Source of the DNA: Saprospiraceae bacterium
Lineage (GTDB): Bacteria > Bacteroidota > Bacteroidia > Chitinophagales > Saprospiraceae
DNA length: 64,000 nt
Direction of reading: 5' to 3'
Assembly (NCBI GenBank): GCA_016722285.1
Contig: JADKGI010000011.1
Coordinates: 1 to 64,000 of the forward strand
Part shown: positions 9,636 to 18,945 of the stretch, piece by piece
Position numbering within the stretch: the first letter of the stretch is position 1
Layout: each line of letters opens with the position of its first letter
The notes under the pieces: model-generated
The model's database searches: none
What the model was told of the DNA's origin: nothing
The model's input: the letters and a program-made list of their open reading frames with translations, nothing else
Position numbers and translations under genes: made by a program

Positions 9636-9977
9636 TTATTTCGATAGCATAGAAACGACCAAATCTCCAAAAATGGCTTTTATTTTAGCCCCAAATACTA
9701 GGTAAAAAATGAAGGCAGCACAAAAATAAAAACCTCCTACAAAAATAAAGCCGTAGGCCAGACTCTCAACATAATTGCCTATCCAAATGGAAGCGGCGAT
9801 ACTCAACATTGCAATTGAAAAAAATATCAAAATGCAAAAAATGAATATCGTCGCTATTGAAGACATCCACTTGGATGCAGAGTGAATCATTTTCAATTTT
9901 GATAGCTCAATATTGGTATTAGCATAATTTTCTACACTCTCTACCAGTAGCTCAATAGAACTTTCATTTGATTTCAT
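9636..9977 (-). CDS. small two-helix membrane protein, phage-holin-like (Holin-X/DUF1469 type)
   Basis: A 113-residue protein with two strong membrane helices (about residues 38-63 and 72-96) preceded by an amphipathic, acidic N-terminus (SIELLVESVENYANTNIELSKLK). This layout matches the phage_holin_3_6/Holin-X group. Despite the name, such proteins are usually chromosomal envelope proteins in Bacteroidota and commonly sit beside ytxH, as here. Middle gene of the minus-strand trio. No prophage gene is nearby, so a lysis role is unlikely. Confidence 0.72.
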   Translation of the reverse strand: MKSNESSIELLVESVENYANTNIELSKLKMIHSASKWMSSIATIFIFCILIFFSIAMLSIAASIWIGNYVESLAYGFIFVGGFYFCAAFIFYLVFGAKIKAIFGDLVVSMLSK

Positions 9978-10034
9978 AATTCAACTCTAACTCGTTAAGA
10001 CGGAAAATAAAAAAGACCTTACGATGGTCATAAT

Positions 10035-10304
10035 CTAGCTTGCTTTTGCTTTATTTCCAGCTTGTCCTTCGTCAGAAGATCCTTTTCCGTTACTTTTTAA
10101 TTCCTTTGTCAGTGAATCAATTTTTTCAGTTACCGTGTCAACTAAATCACTGAATTGTCCAGACACTCCGTCTTTAAATTTATTAGTAGATTTCTTAATT
10201 TTTTTACGCGTATTCAAACCCTTATCCGGCGCAAATAGTAATCCTAAAGTTGCTCCTACTGCGACACCTGCCAGTAATCCTAATATTGCTTTACCTGCTC
10301 TCAT
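10035..10304 (-). CDS. YtxH domain protein
   Basis: An 89-residue protein with the YtxH signature: a short glycine/alanine-rich helix (ILGLLAGVAVGATLGLLFAP) followed at once by DKGLNTRKKIKKS and a long charged amphipathic helix. The C-terminus is low-complexity (GKGSSDEGQAGNKAKAS). YtxH proteins are stress-associated membrane-tethered proteins of unclear mechanism. First gene of the trio with the holin-like and hypothetical genes. Confidence 0.88.
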   Translation of the reverse strand: MRAGKAILGLLAGVAVGATLGLLFAPDKGLNTRKKIKKSTNKFKDGVSGQFSDLVDTVTEKIDSLTKELKSNGKGSSDEGQAGNKAKAS

Positions 10305-10802
10305 TGTATTTTATTTATTTGTTATTTAAAAAATTATTAATCGGTTCAATCTTAAAACTTCGTATCGTTAATCAACGTTCGATTTGGCATGTTTATTACA
10401 ATAATTATCTCCTGTATTATATCAACAAAAAATAAATTAAAATAATTCCAAAAATAAATTGGTGATTCAGTAATAGGATTGACGATCTGTGTAAATATAC
10501 CATAAAATGGTCACATTTTCTAATATTCAGGATGAAATAATGGACAATTAGGATGTCATTAACAATTATTCATAGCATATCTATATGTTTTTGCAGTACA
10601 TTCAAAAAATGAAGTCAAGATGTTTTTGACATTAGAGTAAGTTTAAATTTTCATGTATGAGCGAAATCGAATAAATTTAACCGCACTCAATATTGGCTGA
10701 TAATCATACCAATAGTTAAAAAATTCTTTTAGCAAAATCAGAAAAAAATTGCATACCTGAAATATAGCCCTTAAGTTTGTAAACAATTCAAAATAACCAA
10801 AA
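10305..10802. other. intergenic region with 37-bp dispersed repeat
   Basis: About 498 bases between divergent genes. Apart from the 37-bp repeat at 10634-10670 nothing was recognised. It should hold promoters for both ytxH (minus) and the DUF4256 gene (plus). Confidence 0.45.
10634..10670 (+). repeat. 37-bp dispersed repeat, copy 1
   Basis: Matches 31994-32030 at 34 of 37 positions in the same orientation (core GTTTAAATTTTCATGT then GAGCGAAA). It may be a terminal fragment of an insertion element, but no transposase accompanies either copy. Confidence 0.7.
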
Positions 10803-11372
10803 ATGCCTGATAGTATTAATAGCCATTTGTCAAAAGAATTAAGTGAAGAACTAATAAACACATTAAAAACCCGTTTTCATAAAAACATGAATCGCCATCC
10901 AAATCTTAACTGGGAAAAAATACAACTACGGCTTGAATCTGATTTTGAAAAACTTTGGTCTCTCCACGAAATGGAAAAAACCGGTGGTGAGCCTGATGTA
11001 GTAACTTACGATAATAATACAGATGAGTATATATTTTTTGATTGTTCGACTGAAAGCCCCGGTGGACGAAGGAGTATTTGCTATGACCGAGCTGCACTTG
11101 ATGCCAGAAAAGAACATAAACCAAAAAATAGTGCCCTGGATCTGGCGGATACGATGGGAATTGAGATATTAACAGAAGAACAATACCGGTATTTGCAGAC
11201 TCTTGACAAATATGATTTGAAAACATCAAGCTGGGTGAAAACACCTGCTGATATCAGAGAGCTTGGCGGCGCCATTTTCTGCGACCGGCGATATGATACA
11301 GTCTTTCTATATCACAACGGCGCTGATTCCTACTATGCAGCAAGGGGTTTCCGTGGTTCGATAAGGGTCTGA
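10803..11372 (+). CDS. DUF4256 family protein
   Basis: A 189-residue soluble protein matching DUF4256 along its full length: TRFHKNMNRHPNLNWEKI, EKTGGEPDVVTYD, FFDCSTESPGGRRSICYDR, MGIEILTEEQYR, and the C-terminal FLYHNGADSYYAARGFRGS. Function is unknown. The conserved Cys, Asp and Arg clusters suggest an enzyme, but no reaction can be assigned. Start ATG 10803 fits the family. No signal peptide; single-gene unit. Confidence 0.9.
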   Translation: MPDSINSHLSKELSEELINTLKTRFHKNMNRHPNLNWEKIQLRLESDFEKLWSLHEMEKTGGEPDVVTYDNNTDEYIFFDCSTESPGGRRSICYDRAALDARKEHKPKNSALDLADTMGIEILTEEQYRYLQTLDKYDLKTSSWVKTPADIRELGGAIFCDRRYDTVFLYHNGADSYYAARGFRGSIRV

Positions 11373-11925
11373 ATTAAAATATTCGGACATATTTGGGTAG
11401 CCGGAAAGAATTTATCTCAGACAAAAATAAGATCATTCAACAATATAAAAAGTAATCTGCTGATTTGATGAAATGGTGGATAAGAATTTCCCTTATCAAT
11501 TTATTAAAATCTGAATACTACAATGATAAGCGGTTTTAAAATGCTAAATAATATGATGAGAAATATCAAATTATCAATCCAATCGGTGCATAAAATGACT
11601 GTTACACATGGGGTAAAATATTGCATCATCTTGACATCAAATTGGAAAATGTTGATTATACTGGTTACATTATATTTTGTTTACCATTAACCCATCCATA
11701 AGAGGACAAGCAACGATAATACCAAAATTCCCTTCCGGGAATGGGTGAAAACCAAAGATTTTGGGATCACACCTAAATAATTACTAAAAATGTATAATTT
11801 TAACCAACTTTTGTGCCTGTCATACTTTCATCAACGGGTATGCTATTGCAGATTAAATTTGGATACGTATAAGGTGCAAATGTTATTTCGAATACATAAA
11901 TGGTTACTATAAAATATCTCAATGC
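11373..11925. other. intergenic region, nothing firm
   Basis: About 553 bases. A small GC hairpin (CCCTTCCGGGAATGGG, near 11730-11745) was seen but has no T-run and no obvious partner. No gene or repeat recognised. Confidence 0.4.
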
Positions 11926-13542
11926 ATGCAAAAAATTAAACTCACCAGTTACACTGCGATAGCTGACCGGGTACCCGAACATCACCAGATTCACGGACTT
12001 GATTTGGTGGTCATCCGCTATGATAGCAATATCTCTGTTCTTTACGGTAGATGCCTGCATCGTGGTGCACTTATGGCTGATCGGTATATAGAAGGTGAAA
12101 ATCTTATTTGCGGGCTGCACGGATGGGATTATCGGTATGATAGCGGCGTAAGTGCATATAATAATCACGAGGTACTACACAAATTCTTTTCCGAAGTAAC
12201 AGACGACTTGATTTGGATTGACGAAGATGAAATCAAACAGTTTATAGTTAAACACCCTCAACCATTTAAAAGAGATGATTATTTAGGCCAGTACGCAGAC
12301 ACACACCCTGAAAATACCGAACCATATACCGGGTATATCAAAGCGCTTGCTCAAAATGGATTAAAGAAATTTGGCAAACACGGACCTTCTGAATCCATGG
12401 GAGTCGATAGGAATACCTTACCTAAATGGGAAGATATTCAATTCTTGCCGGCACAAATTGCCACACGTCCACTAATGGACAATGAAGAAGTTGAATCAAA
12501 AGTCATCATCGGCCCGAATGCAAAAAAACCATTGGAATTGGATATACCCATCTTTGTTTCTGACATGAGTTTTGGAGCTTTGTCAAAAGAAGCAAAAATT
12601 GCCTTATCAATAGGGGCTCAAATGGCTGGTACAGGTATTTGCAGCGGAGAAGGAGGAATGCTACCCGAAGAGCAGGAAAACAATAGCCGCTATTTTTATG
12701 AGCTGGCATCCGCAAAATTTGGTTTTTCGTGGGAAAAAGTTAAAAAGGCGCAGGCTTTTCATTTTAAAGGAGGACAGGGAGCCAAAACAGGGACAGGCGG
12801 CCATCTACCCGGCAAAAAAGTAAGCAAAAAAATCGCTGAAGTGAGAGGATTGAAGGAAGGTCAGAACGCCATTTCTCCGGCAGCATTCCCTGACCTTATC
12901 ACCGTGGAAGATTTCAAGGCTTATGCCCAGGAAGTAAGATCAATTACAGGAGGCATTCCCGTCGGGTTTAAAATAGCAGCCAGTCACATCGAGGCTGATA
13001 TTGATTTTGCCCTCAAAGTCGGTGTTGATTATATCATATTGGATGGTCGCGGCGGTGGGACTGGCTCAGCCCCTTCTATATTGAGAAATAATATAAATGT
13101 TCCCACTATTCCGGCACTGGCCAGAGCAAGAAGGCATCTGGACCAGATTGGTGCAAAAGATATTACTTTAGTTATCACAGGTGGATTAAGGGTGCCGGAA
13201 GATTTTGCCAAAGCAATGATGCTCGGAGCGGATGCTGTTGCTATTGCCAATTCTGCCTTACAAGCTATTGGCTGTCTGGGTATGCGGGCATGTGGAAGCA
13301 ATAATTGTCCCGTAGGTATTGCAACTCAGAAGGAAAATCTTAGAAACCGATTGATTATAGAAGCATCGGCAATGCAATTAGCTAATTTCTTAAACGCTAC
13401 TAACGACCTCATCAAAGTCATAGCCAGAGCTTGCGGCCATCATCAGGTTCAAAATTTTAACGTTAATGATTTGACAACATTTAATTATGACATGCATCGC
13501 CTTTCAGGGATAGCATATTCTGGAATAAGTCATTCAACATAA
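11926..13542 (+). CDS. Rieske domain fused to FMN-binding glutamate synthase domain
   Basis: A 538-residue fusion. Residues about 1-105 are a Rieske [2Fe-2S] domain with C43-x-H45 (CLHRG) and C62-x-x-H65 (CGLHGWDY). From about residue 155 the protein is a stand-alone glutamate synthase/FMN domain: PIFVSDMSFGALSKEAK, GTGICSGEGGM, FKGGQGAKTGTGGHLPG, ILDGRGGGTGSAP and ITGGLRVPEDFAKAM. The [3Fe-4S]-type cysteines appear in CLGMRACGSNNCPVG at about residue 450. It lacks the glutaminase domain, so ammonia or another electron/amine transfer reaction is likely. The Rieske part probably feeds electrons to FMN (inference). Start ATG 11926 leaves a complete Rieske fold. Confidence 0.9.
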   Translation: MQKIKLTSYTAIADRVPEHHQIHGLDLVVIRYDSNISVLYGRCLHRGALMADRYIEGENLICGLHGWDYRYDSGVSAYNNHEVLHKFFSEVTDDLIWIDEDEIKQFIVKHPQPFKRDDYLGQYADTHPENTEPYTGYIKALAQNGLKKFGKHGPSESMGVDRNTLPKWEDIQFLPAQIATRPLMDNEEVESKVIIGPNAKKPLELDIPIFVSDMSFGALSKEAKIALSIGAQMAGTGICSGEGGMLPEEQENNSRYFYELASAKFGFSWEKVKKAQAFHFKGGQGAKTGTGGHLPGKKVSKKIAEVRGLKEGQNAISPAAFPDLITVEDFKAYAQEVRSITGGIPVGFKIAASHIEADIDFALKVGVDYIILDGRGGGTGSAPSILRNNINVPTIPALARARRHLDQIGAKDITLVITGGLRVPEDFAKAMMLGADAVAIANSALQAIGCLGMRACGSNNCPVGIATQKENLRNRLIIEASAMQLANFLNATNDLIKVIARACGHHQVQNFNVNDLTTFNYDMHRLSGIAYSGISHST

Positions 13543-13665
13543 ATTCTACTATTTTTACATAATTTAAAAGAAAGAACAATCACCAATGTATAACACATTC
13601 AATACATCAAATAGTGATATAGCTTAAAACTTCATCTCGCTTACCAAGAAAAAATAGTCTAAATA

Positions 13666-14829
13666 GTGAAAAAACTTAGGTTAGTTTTGCCTGTCATAGT
13701 AATCTCACAGTTTTGTTGTACATCGCTTTGGTTTGCCGGTAATGGAGTCATGAATGATCTGGTTAAAAATTTTGGTCTCAAAGAATCTGCCATTGGACAC
13801 CTTACTTCCGCTGTACAGCTCGGATTTATAGCCGGTACTTTGGTTTTTGCCATTTTAACTATCGCAGATCGTTACTCCCCTTCAAAAGTTTTTTTAGCAA
13901 GTGCCTTGTTCGGGTCTTTCTTTAATCTTGGGCTTATCTGGGAAGGAAACAATCTAACATCTCTGCTCTGCCTTCGAATTCTTACCGGCTTTTTTCTGGC
14001 AGGTATCTATCCGGTAGGTATGAAAATAGCCGCCGATTATTATGAGAAAGGTCTTGGTAAGTCACTTGGTTATTTAGTAGGAGCACTGGTAATTGGAACG
14101 TCATTTCCGCATTTACTCAAAGATTTAGCAGAAACTCTTCCTTACAAATATGTTATTTCGACAACCTCATCCCTAGCAGTATTGGGTGGATCTCTGATGG
14201 CCATCCTGGTACCTGATGGTCCTTACAGAAAACCAGGTCAAAAACCAGATATTTCAGCCTTCTTTAAAGTTTTCCAAAATGGTAACTTTCGCTCAGCAGC
14301 ATTCGGCTATTTCGGTCACATGTGGGAGTTGTATGCCTTTTGGGCATTTGTGCCCGTGATTCTGAAAACATATAGTAGGATGCACCCTGAATCATCGTTC
14401 AATATACCTTTACTATCGTTTTTCATCATTGGCTCAGGCGGGCTGGCTTGTGTGCTGGCCGGCTATATCGCTCAATCGAAAGGCACCAAAACTACAGCTT
14501 TCACCGCGCTCCTGTTGTCCTTCGGTTGTTGTCTTGTTTCACCCTTGATATTTGAAATGACACATGCTTATTTATTCCTGGGATTTCTACTCTTTTGGGG
14601 TATGGTAGTCATTGCCGATTCACCGCTTTTTTCAACCCTCATAGCACAAAATGCGGCTCCGGAAATAAAAGGAACTGCCCTTACCATTGTAAATTGTATA
14701 GGTTTCTCAGTGACCATAATCAGCATTCAACTGATATCCGGAATGAGAGAATTGACAAATTCAAATGCTATTTACTCCATCCTGGCCATTGGTCCTGTAT
14801 TGGGTTTGATGTCTCTCAGAAGAAAATGA
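13666..14829 (+). CDS. MFS transporter
   Basis: A 387-residue major facilitator superfamily permease with about 12 hydrophobic helices. Loop 2-3 carries DRYSPSKVF in place of the classical GxLaDRxGrR motif, and the central loop (DGPYRKPGQKPDISAFFKV) separates two six-helix halves. The start is GTG (13666), directly followed by a lysine and then the first helix. Substrate is unknown. About 120 bases follow the Rieske-GltB gene, so it may be co-transcribed. Confidence 0.85.
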   Translation: MKKLRLVLPVIVISQFCCTSLWFAGNGVMNDLVKNFGLKESAIGHLTSAVQLGFIAGTLVFAILTIADRYSPSKVFLASALFGSFFNLGLIWEGNNLTSLLCLRILTGFFLAGIYPVGMKIAADYYEKGLGKSLGYLVGALVIGTSFPHLLKDLAETLPYKYVISTTSSLAVLGGSLMAILVPDGPYRKPGQKPDISAFFKVFQNGNFRSAAFGYFGHMWELYAFWAFVPVILKTYSRMHPESSFNIPLLSFFIIGSGGLACVLAGYIAQSKGTKTTAFTALLLSFGCCLVSPLIFEMTHAYLFLGFLLFWGMVVIADSPLFSTLIAQNAAPEIKGTALTIVNCIGFSVTIISIQLISGMRELTNSNAIYSILAIGPVLGLMSLRRK

Positions 14830-15022
14830 ATTAGCCTTGTTCATATTCATTTTAAATGACAAAACATAAACCGACCTGGAAAAAAAGTATATGACAATCA
14901 GTAAATTAATCAGAGTAATAATTGTAAAAAAGTATTACGTACGATATCTTTACAAAATGGATAATAGTCAAAATACAAACTATTCACTTTTTAAATTAAT
15001 CATTTTAAAGTACAAAACAAAA

Positions 15023-15661
15023 ATGGATAGATATAAAGAAACATTTAAAACATGGGATAAAATGGCATCATTATATTGCGAAAAATTTATGGATATGCAG
15101 TTGTACAATGCGACTTACGACTATGTATTAAACACCATTGTTAAAAATAAAGCTCAAATTTTAGACCTAGGATGCGGACCGGGCAACATTACAAAATATA
15201 TGTTGTCCAAACGACCGGACTACAAAATATGTGGGATAGACATTGCTCCTAATATGATCGGACTGGCTGAAAAAAATAATCCAACCGCAGTTTTTAAAAA
15301 TATGGATGCAAGACAAATCAGAAAGCTAAATACTATATTTGACGGAATAATTTGCGGTTTTTGTTTACCATACTTATCTCAGAGAGAATGTGAAAACTTG
15401 ATTTCTGACATTTATCAATTATTAAAAGATGATGGACTGATTTACTTAAGTTTTGTTGAAGGAGACCCAAAGAAATCTGGATTCATATCAAATTCTGGTG
15501 GAAGCAGGGTTTATTTCTATTTTCATAGTCTGGAAAATATTGAAGCATTACTTTTAAAAAATAATTTTAAAGATCTTAAAATATGGAAAGTAGAATATAA
15601 AATATCAGAGAAAGATATGGACATACATACTGTTGTAACTGCAAAAAAAAATTGCCAATAA
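15023..15661 (+). CDS. class I SAM-dependent methyltransferase
   Basis: A 212-residue methyltransferase. Motif I is ILDLGCGPGNITKYML, the acidic end of strand 2 is in ICGIDIAPNMIGLA, and the post-motif GLIYLSFVEGDP fits the small-molecule methyltransferase fold. An ATG at 15023 (MDRYKETFKTWDKMA) is preferred to the upstream ATG at 14891, because the added 44 residues look like non-coding, lysine- and tyrosine-rich sequence. Substrate unknown. Low GC, like its neighbours. Confidence 0.86.
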   Translation: MDRYKETFKTWDKMASLYCEKFMDMQLYNATYDYVLNTIVKNKAQILDLGCGPGNITKYMLSKRPDYKICGIDIAPNMIGLAEKNNPTAVFKNMDARQIRKLNTIFDGIICGFCLPYLSQRECENLISDIYQLLKDDGLIYLSFVEGDPKKSGFISNSGGSRVYFYFHSLENIEALLLKNNFKDLKIWKVEYKISEKDMDIHTVVTAKKNCQ

Positions 15662-15834
15662 ATTGACCTATTCTTTATATTTCAAAACTTCTGGTTTCAG
15701 AAAAAATAATTTCAAACTACGACTTTTCTAAAAATCAAAATCAGCCTAATAATTTCAGGTTTTATTTTTTTATTGGTTTCAATTTCGATCAAAATTCATA
15801 TAAAAGTTTATTTAAAATAGTCCAAATGAAGCCG

Positions 15835-15842
15835 TATATTTG
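15835..15842 (+). promoter_or_regulatory. candidate Bacteroidota -7 promoter box
   Basis: TATATTTG matches TAnnTTTG and lies 58 bases upstream of the serine hydrolase ATG. The -33 region is only weakly matched (TTTA near 15808). Confidence 0.4.
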
Positions 15843-15899
15843 TTTTCGCAAGATCAATCCCAAATTGCCAAATTCCGAATTTAGTAAAAACTCAAAAAA

Positions 15900-17186
15900 A
15901 TGAAATACCTGATCTTAATCTTTTTCAGCCTTTGCCTGAAGTCTGGCTATATGCAGACAAATTCCATTAAAAAATCTCCTGGTCTCACTATAGGTCTCCC
16001 GGCAAGTGTTGGCATGTCGCAGGAAAGATTGTCCAGAATAGATGCTATGTGCAAGGAAGCCATTGCAGAATCGCAGGTCCCGGGATTAGTTGCAATGGTG
16101 GTAAGAAATGGAAAAATAGTGTTTTATAAAGCCTTTGGCAAGTCTGATGGTGAGTCCGGAAGAATCTTACAAAGGGATGATATATTCAGAATTGCTTCCC
16201 AATCAAAGGCTATTACATCTACTGCCGTTATGATGCTTTGGGAAGAAGGTAAGTTCAGCCTCGACGATCCGATTTCAAAATACATTCCGGAATTTGCAGG
16301 TGCCCGGGTACTGGATTCTTTATATGAAAACGGAACTTATACTACTATACCGGCTACAAAGCCAATCACCATCAGGCATCTCATCACCCATACTTCGGGA
16401 ATCGGATATGGCGTCATCGATGGTGACCCACGTTTTAAAAAGATATACAAAGATGCAGGGATTACAGACTTGTTCACTACAGAAAACATAAGTATTGAAG
16501 AAAGTGTCAAAAAATTGGCAAAACTTCCCTTGCACCATAATCCCGGCGAAAAATTCACTTACAGTGAAGGCCTGGATGTTTTGGGCTATTTTATTGAAGT
16601 CATATCAGGAATGCCACTGGATAAATTTTTTAAAAAACGCATCTTTGATCCACTTAAAATGACCGACACTTACTTTTATCTACCCGAATCCAAATATAAC
16701 AGATTGGTTTCTATACAAAAAAAAGAGAGCGGTAAGTGGATTAACTTTCCTCATACTTTTTATAATCCTGACTATCCGAAAAGTGGGGCAAAACGATTTT
16801 TTTCAGGGGGTGCCGGACTTTCCAGTACAGCCAAAGATTATGCTACCTTTTTGCAAATGTATCTGAATAATGGTGAACTAAATGGCATCCGATTGTTGAG
16901 CAGAACTACAGTGCAATTTATGATGGCCAATCAAATAGGAAATCTGAGAGGTGACTCAGGTGCATATTATGGTTTGGCTTTTGGTGTTCTTGATGAAAAA
17001 GGACAGAATATGGGTGGAAGAGGGAGTGAGGGAACTTTTGAATGGGGTGGCTATTTTAATACCCAATATTTTGCTGATCCCAAAGAGAAAATTATCGGTA
17101 TTTTAATGAAGCAAACTCAAAATACAGACAATGACAACACCGCCTGGAAGTTCAGACAATTAGTCGGCCAAGCTGTGGATGATTAA
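15900..17186 (+). CDS. secreted serine hydrolase, beta-lactamase class C/esterase family
   Basis: A 428-residue protein with a signal peptide (MKYLILIFFSLCLKSGYMQT). Catalytic S100-x-x-K103 is in IASQSKAITS, the second motif is Y221-S-E (FTYSEGLDVLGYF), and the third block is GSEGTFEWGGYF near residue 377. These fit periplasmic beta-lactamase-fold esterases or peptidases rather than a true AmpC. It probably hydrolyses esters or D-amino-acid peptides in the periplasm. It stands alone, with a candidate promoter at 15835. True beta-lactamase activity cannot be excluded. Confidence 0.9.
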   Translation: MKYLILIFFSLCLKSGYMQTNSIKKSPGLTIGLPASVGMSQERLSRIDAMCKEAIAESQVPGLVAMVVRNGKIVFYKAFGKSDGESGRILQRDDIFRIASQSKAITSTAVMMLWEEGKFSLDDPISKYIPEFAGARVLDSLYENGTYTTIPATKPITIRHLITHTSGIGYGVIDGDPRFKKIYKDAGITDLFTTENISIEESVKKLAKLPLHHNPGEKFTYSEGLDVLGYFIEVISGMPLDKFFKKRIFDPLKMTDTYFYLPESKYNRLVSIQKKESGKWINFPHTFYNPDYPKSGAKRFFSGGAGLSSTAKDYATFLQMYLNNGELNGIRLLSRTTVQFMMANQIGNLRGDSGAYYGLAFGVLDEKGQNMGGRGSEGTFEWGGYFNTQYFADPKEKIIGILMKQTQNTDNDNTAWKFRQLVGQAVDD

Positions 17187-17682
17187 AACACAATTGATTA
17201 GATTTTTATATAAATATTAACACCGTTGGGTTTTATTTCTGTTTATAGTTTAAACCCTAATTACTGTCTAAAATCAGTACTTGTTTAGGGACATGCTTTC
17301 AAATCATAAAAATAAAACAATTTTATGTAAGGCGTGGGTACTTTTACCGTGAATAGCGATGCTATTCACGGTAAAAGAGCTGCAGTACTACGAAAAATTC
17401 GCAGTTTTTGATTGAAATTGATTATACATAACAATAACTAAAAACATTGATTCTGATATTAGGGCTTTTGGGGATAATCATAATATTTTGTGATGTTGCA
17501 TCATGGGGATTTCATCTGGCAGATACTTTTTAAATGAAATAATAAGGACAGAATTATTTATTGCAATATTTATAATACCCACCGGAAAAAAGCGGAACTA
17601 AAAGACACAATATTTTAAAATGACATACAAATTAATAAAATATAGTGACTTTTGTCCAATGGTATAGTTTAATCAGATAAAT
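17187..17682. other. intergenic region with perfect hairpin
   Basis: About 496 bases without a gene. The notable feature is the 17-bp perfect inverted repeat at 17341-17377, listed separately. Confidence 0.5.
17341..17377. repeat. perfect 17-bp inverted repeat with 3-nt loop
   Basis: Left arm CTTTTACCGTGAATAGC, loop GAT, right arm its exact reverse complement. No T-run follows, it is about 155 bases after the serine hydrolase stop, and the neighbouring genes are unrelated. It is therefore not a typical intrinsic terminator. It could be a protein-binding palindrome or a mobile palindromic repeat. No second copy was seen in this window. Confidence 0.85.
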
Positions 17683-18042
17683 ATGAAATCAAAAAAAGAA
17701 CTGAAGGACATTTATAAGGAGCATAAAAGCAGAATCGGAGTATTCCAAATCAGAAACCTCATAAACAACAAGATATTTATTGAATGGAGCTCTGATTTAC
17801 AGAATATCTGGAATAGACATAAATTTCAGTTAAATAGTGGACTACATCCCAATATCCAATTACAAAAGGATTGGAATGAATATGGGCAGGATAATTTTTC
17901 TTATGAAATACTGAGTGAAATCAAGCAGGAAGATGTCGAAACAACTGACTTTCGCAAGGAAGCTAAACAGCTTGAACTCATGTTCATAGAGGAATTGCAA
18001 CCTTTTGGTGACAAAGGATATAATATTAAAAAGGTAGTTTAG
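17683..18042 (+). CDS. GIY-YIG nuclease family protein (degenerate motif)
   Basis: A 119-residue protein related to small GIY-YIG domain proteins of Bacteroidota. The GIY strand reads GVFQIRNLINNKIFIEWS, so the second half (YIG) is changed to FIE. IWNRHKFQLNSG, LQKDWNEYGQDNFSYEIL and the C-terminal LMFIEELQPFGDKGYNI match the family, including the late glutamate. The altered motif may weaken or remove nuclease activity. Isolated, no signal peptide. Confidence 0.8.
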   Translation: MKSKKELKDIYKEHKSRIGVFQIRNLINNKIFIEWSSDLQNIWNRHKFQLNSGLHPNIQLQKDWNEYGQDNFSYEILSEIKQEDVETTDFRKEAKQLELMFIEELQPFGDKGYNIKKVV

Positions 18043-18108
18043 GGATTTAAATTATTAGCACAATCAATATAACTTTCCTTCACCCCATTCTTCCAAAATG
18101 ACTTTTTT

Positions 18109-18735
18109 ATGAAGCCAATTCTTTCAATTGTCATTTTTTTGCTGATGAGTTTTTGTCACTTTATTGAAGCTCAATCAAAAATTAAACTGTTCAATAATAA
18201 AAATCTTGAAGGATGGTATGCCTATGAACCGGAATCCGGGAAACATAGAACTGCTTCAGATATCTTCCATGTTGATCATAATATGATTCGTTTATATGGT
18301 GACAGAGTGGGCTACCTGATGTCAAACCAATCCTTTAAAAATTTCAAGCTAACCGTTGAATACAAATGGAATATTGATTCAAACTTTATCCAGAAAAGTG
18401 ATAAAAAAAATAGTGGCGTCATGTATCTTATATCTGCTGATACAAAAGACACATTGTGGCCAAAGGGCTTTCAGTTTCAGATCAAAGAAGGAGCTACCGG
18501 AGATTTTGTTTTGCTTCAGGATGTAACGCTCTTCATCAAAGGTCTAAAAACAGAACCGGGCAGAAGTGTCGTGTCGCCACGCTTCCTGGATGCAGAAAAA
18601 CCTATTGGCAATTGGAACACTCTGGTTATCAACTGTTTGAATGGAAATATAAAACAGCTACTCAACGGAGAAATTGTAAATGAAGGTACACTATGGCGGG
18701 GACAGAAAATATATTGTTCCGGCAATATCCCAGAT
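18109..18735 (+). pseudogene. DUF1080 (3-keto-disaccharide hydrolase-like) protein, C-terminus lost
   Basis: A secreted glycan-binding or glycan-hydrolysing protein of the DUF1080 jelly-roll family. Signal peptide at residues 1-22 (ending FIEAQS), then LFNNKNLEGWYAYE, YLMSNQSFKNFKLTVEYKW, KNSGVMYLI and the late strand NTLVINCLNGNIKQLLNGE. The final strand (usually ending near a YYRNI-type motif) is missing: after about residue 200 the sequence runs into the start of a chromate transporter gene. The ORF stays open in frame until 18765 only because that second gene lies in the same frame. Probably a truncated, non-functional gene. Confidence 0.72.
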
Positions 18736-18945
18736 ATGAAAAAACCGTCATTCAATGAAGCATAAAAATTCTGGCTGAAACTGGAATTTACAAGTTTTGG
18801 TGGACCAACCGGTCAAATCACATCACCCATACATATCTGGTTGACAAAAAAAATGGATCAGTAACAGAAAGTTTTTACTACATTAAATTACTGCTTGATC
18901 TTACCCGGACCGGATGCTATTGTTACCAAACTACTCAAAAGATGC
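18736..18945 (+). pseudogene. chromate transporter (ChrA) N-terminal remnant
   Basis: From ATG 18736 the translation reads MKKPSFNEA, a TAA stop at 18763, then KFWLKLEFTSFGGPTGQIT, another stop, and TTLNYCLILPGPDA, all in one frame. These are the hallmark blocks of the ChrA N-terminal half (EAFxFWLKLGFISFGGPxGQIA and LNYCMxLPGPEAQQ). About 60 residues remain, with two in-frame stops and internal divergence, so it is dead. It abuts the truncated DUF1080 gene. Confidence 0.75.

Noticed and set aside
9210..10304. Prophage lysis cassette (holin-like gene)
   Set aside because: The holin-like and YtxH pair is common on Bacteroidota chromosomes, and no phage structural, endolysin or integrase gene is nearby.
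15900..17186. Antibiotic-resistance AmpC beta-lactamase
   Set aside because: The motifs fit the wider class C-fold esterase/peptidase group; the second motif is YSE and length and sequence do not specifically indicate AmpC.
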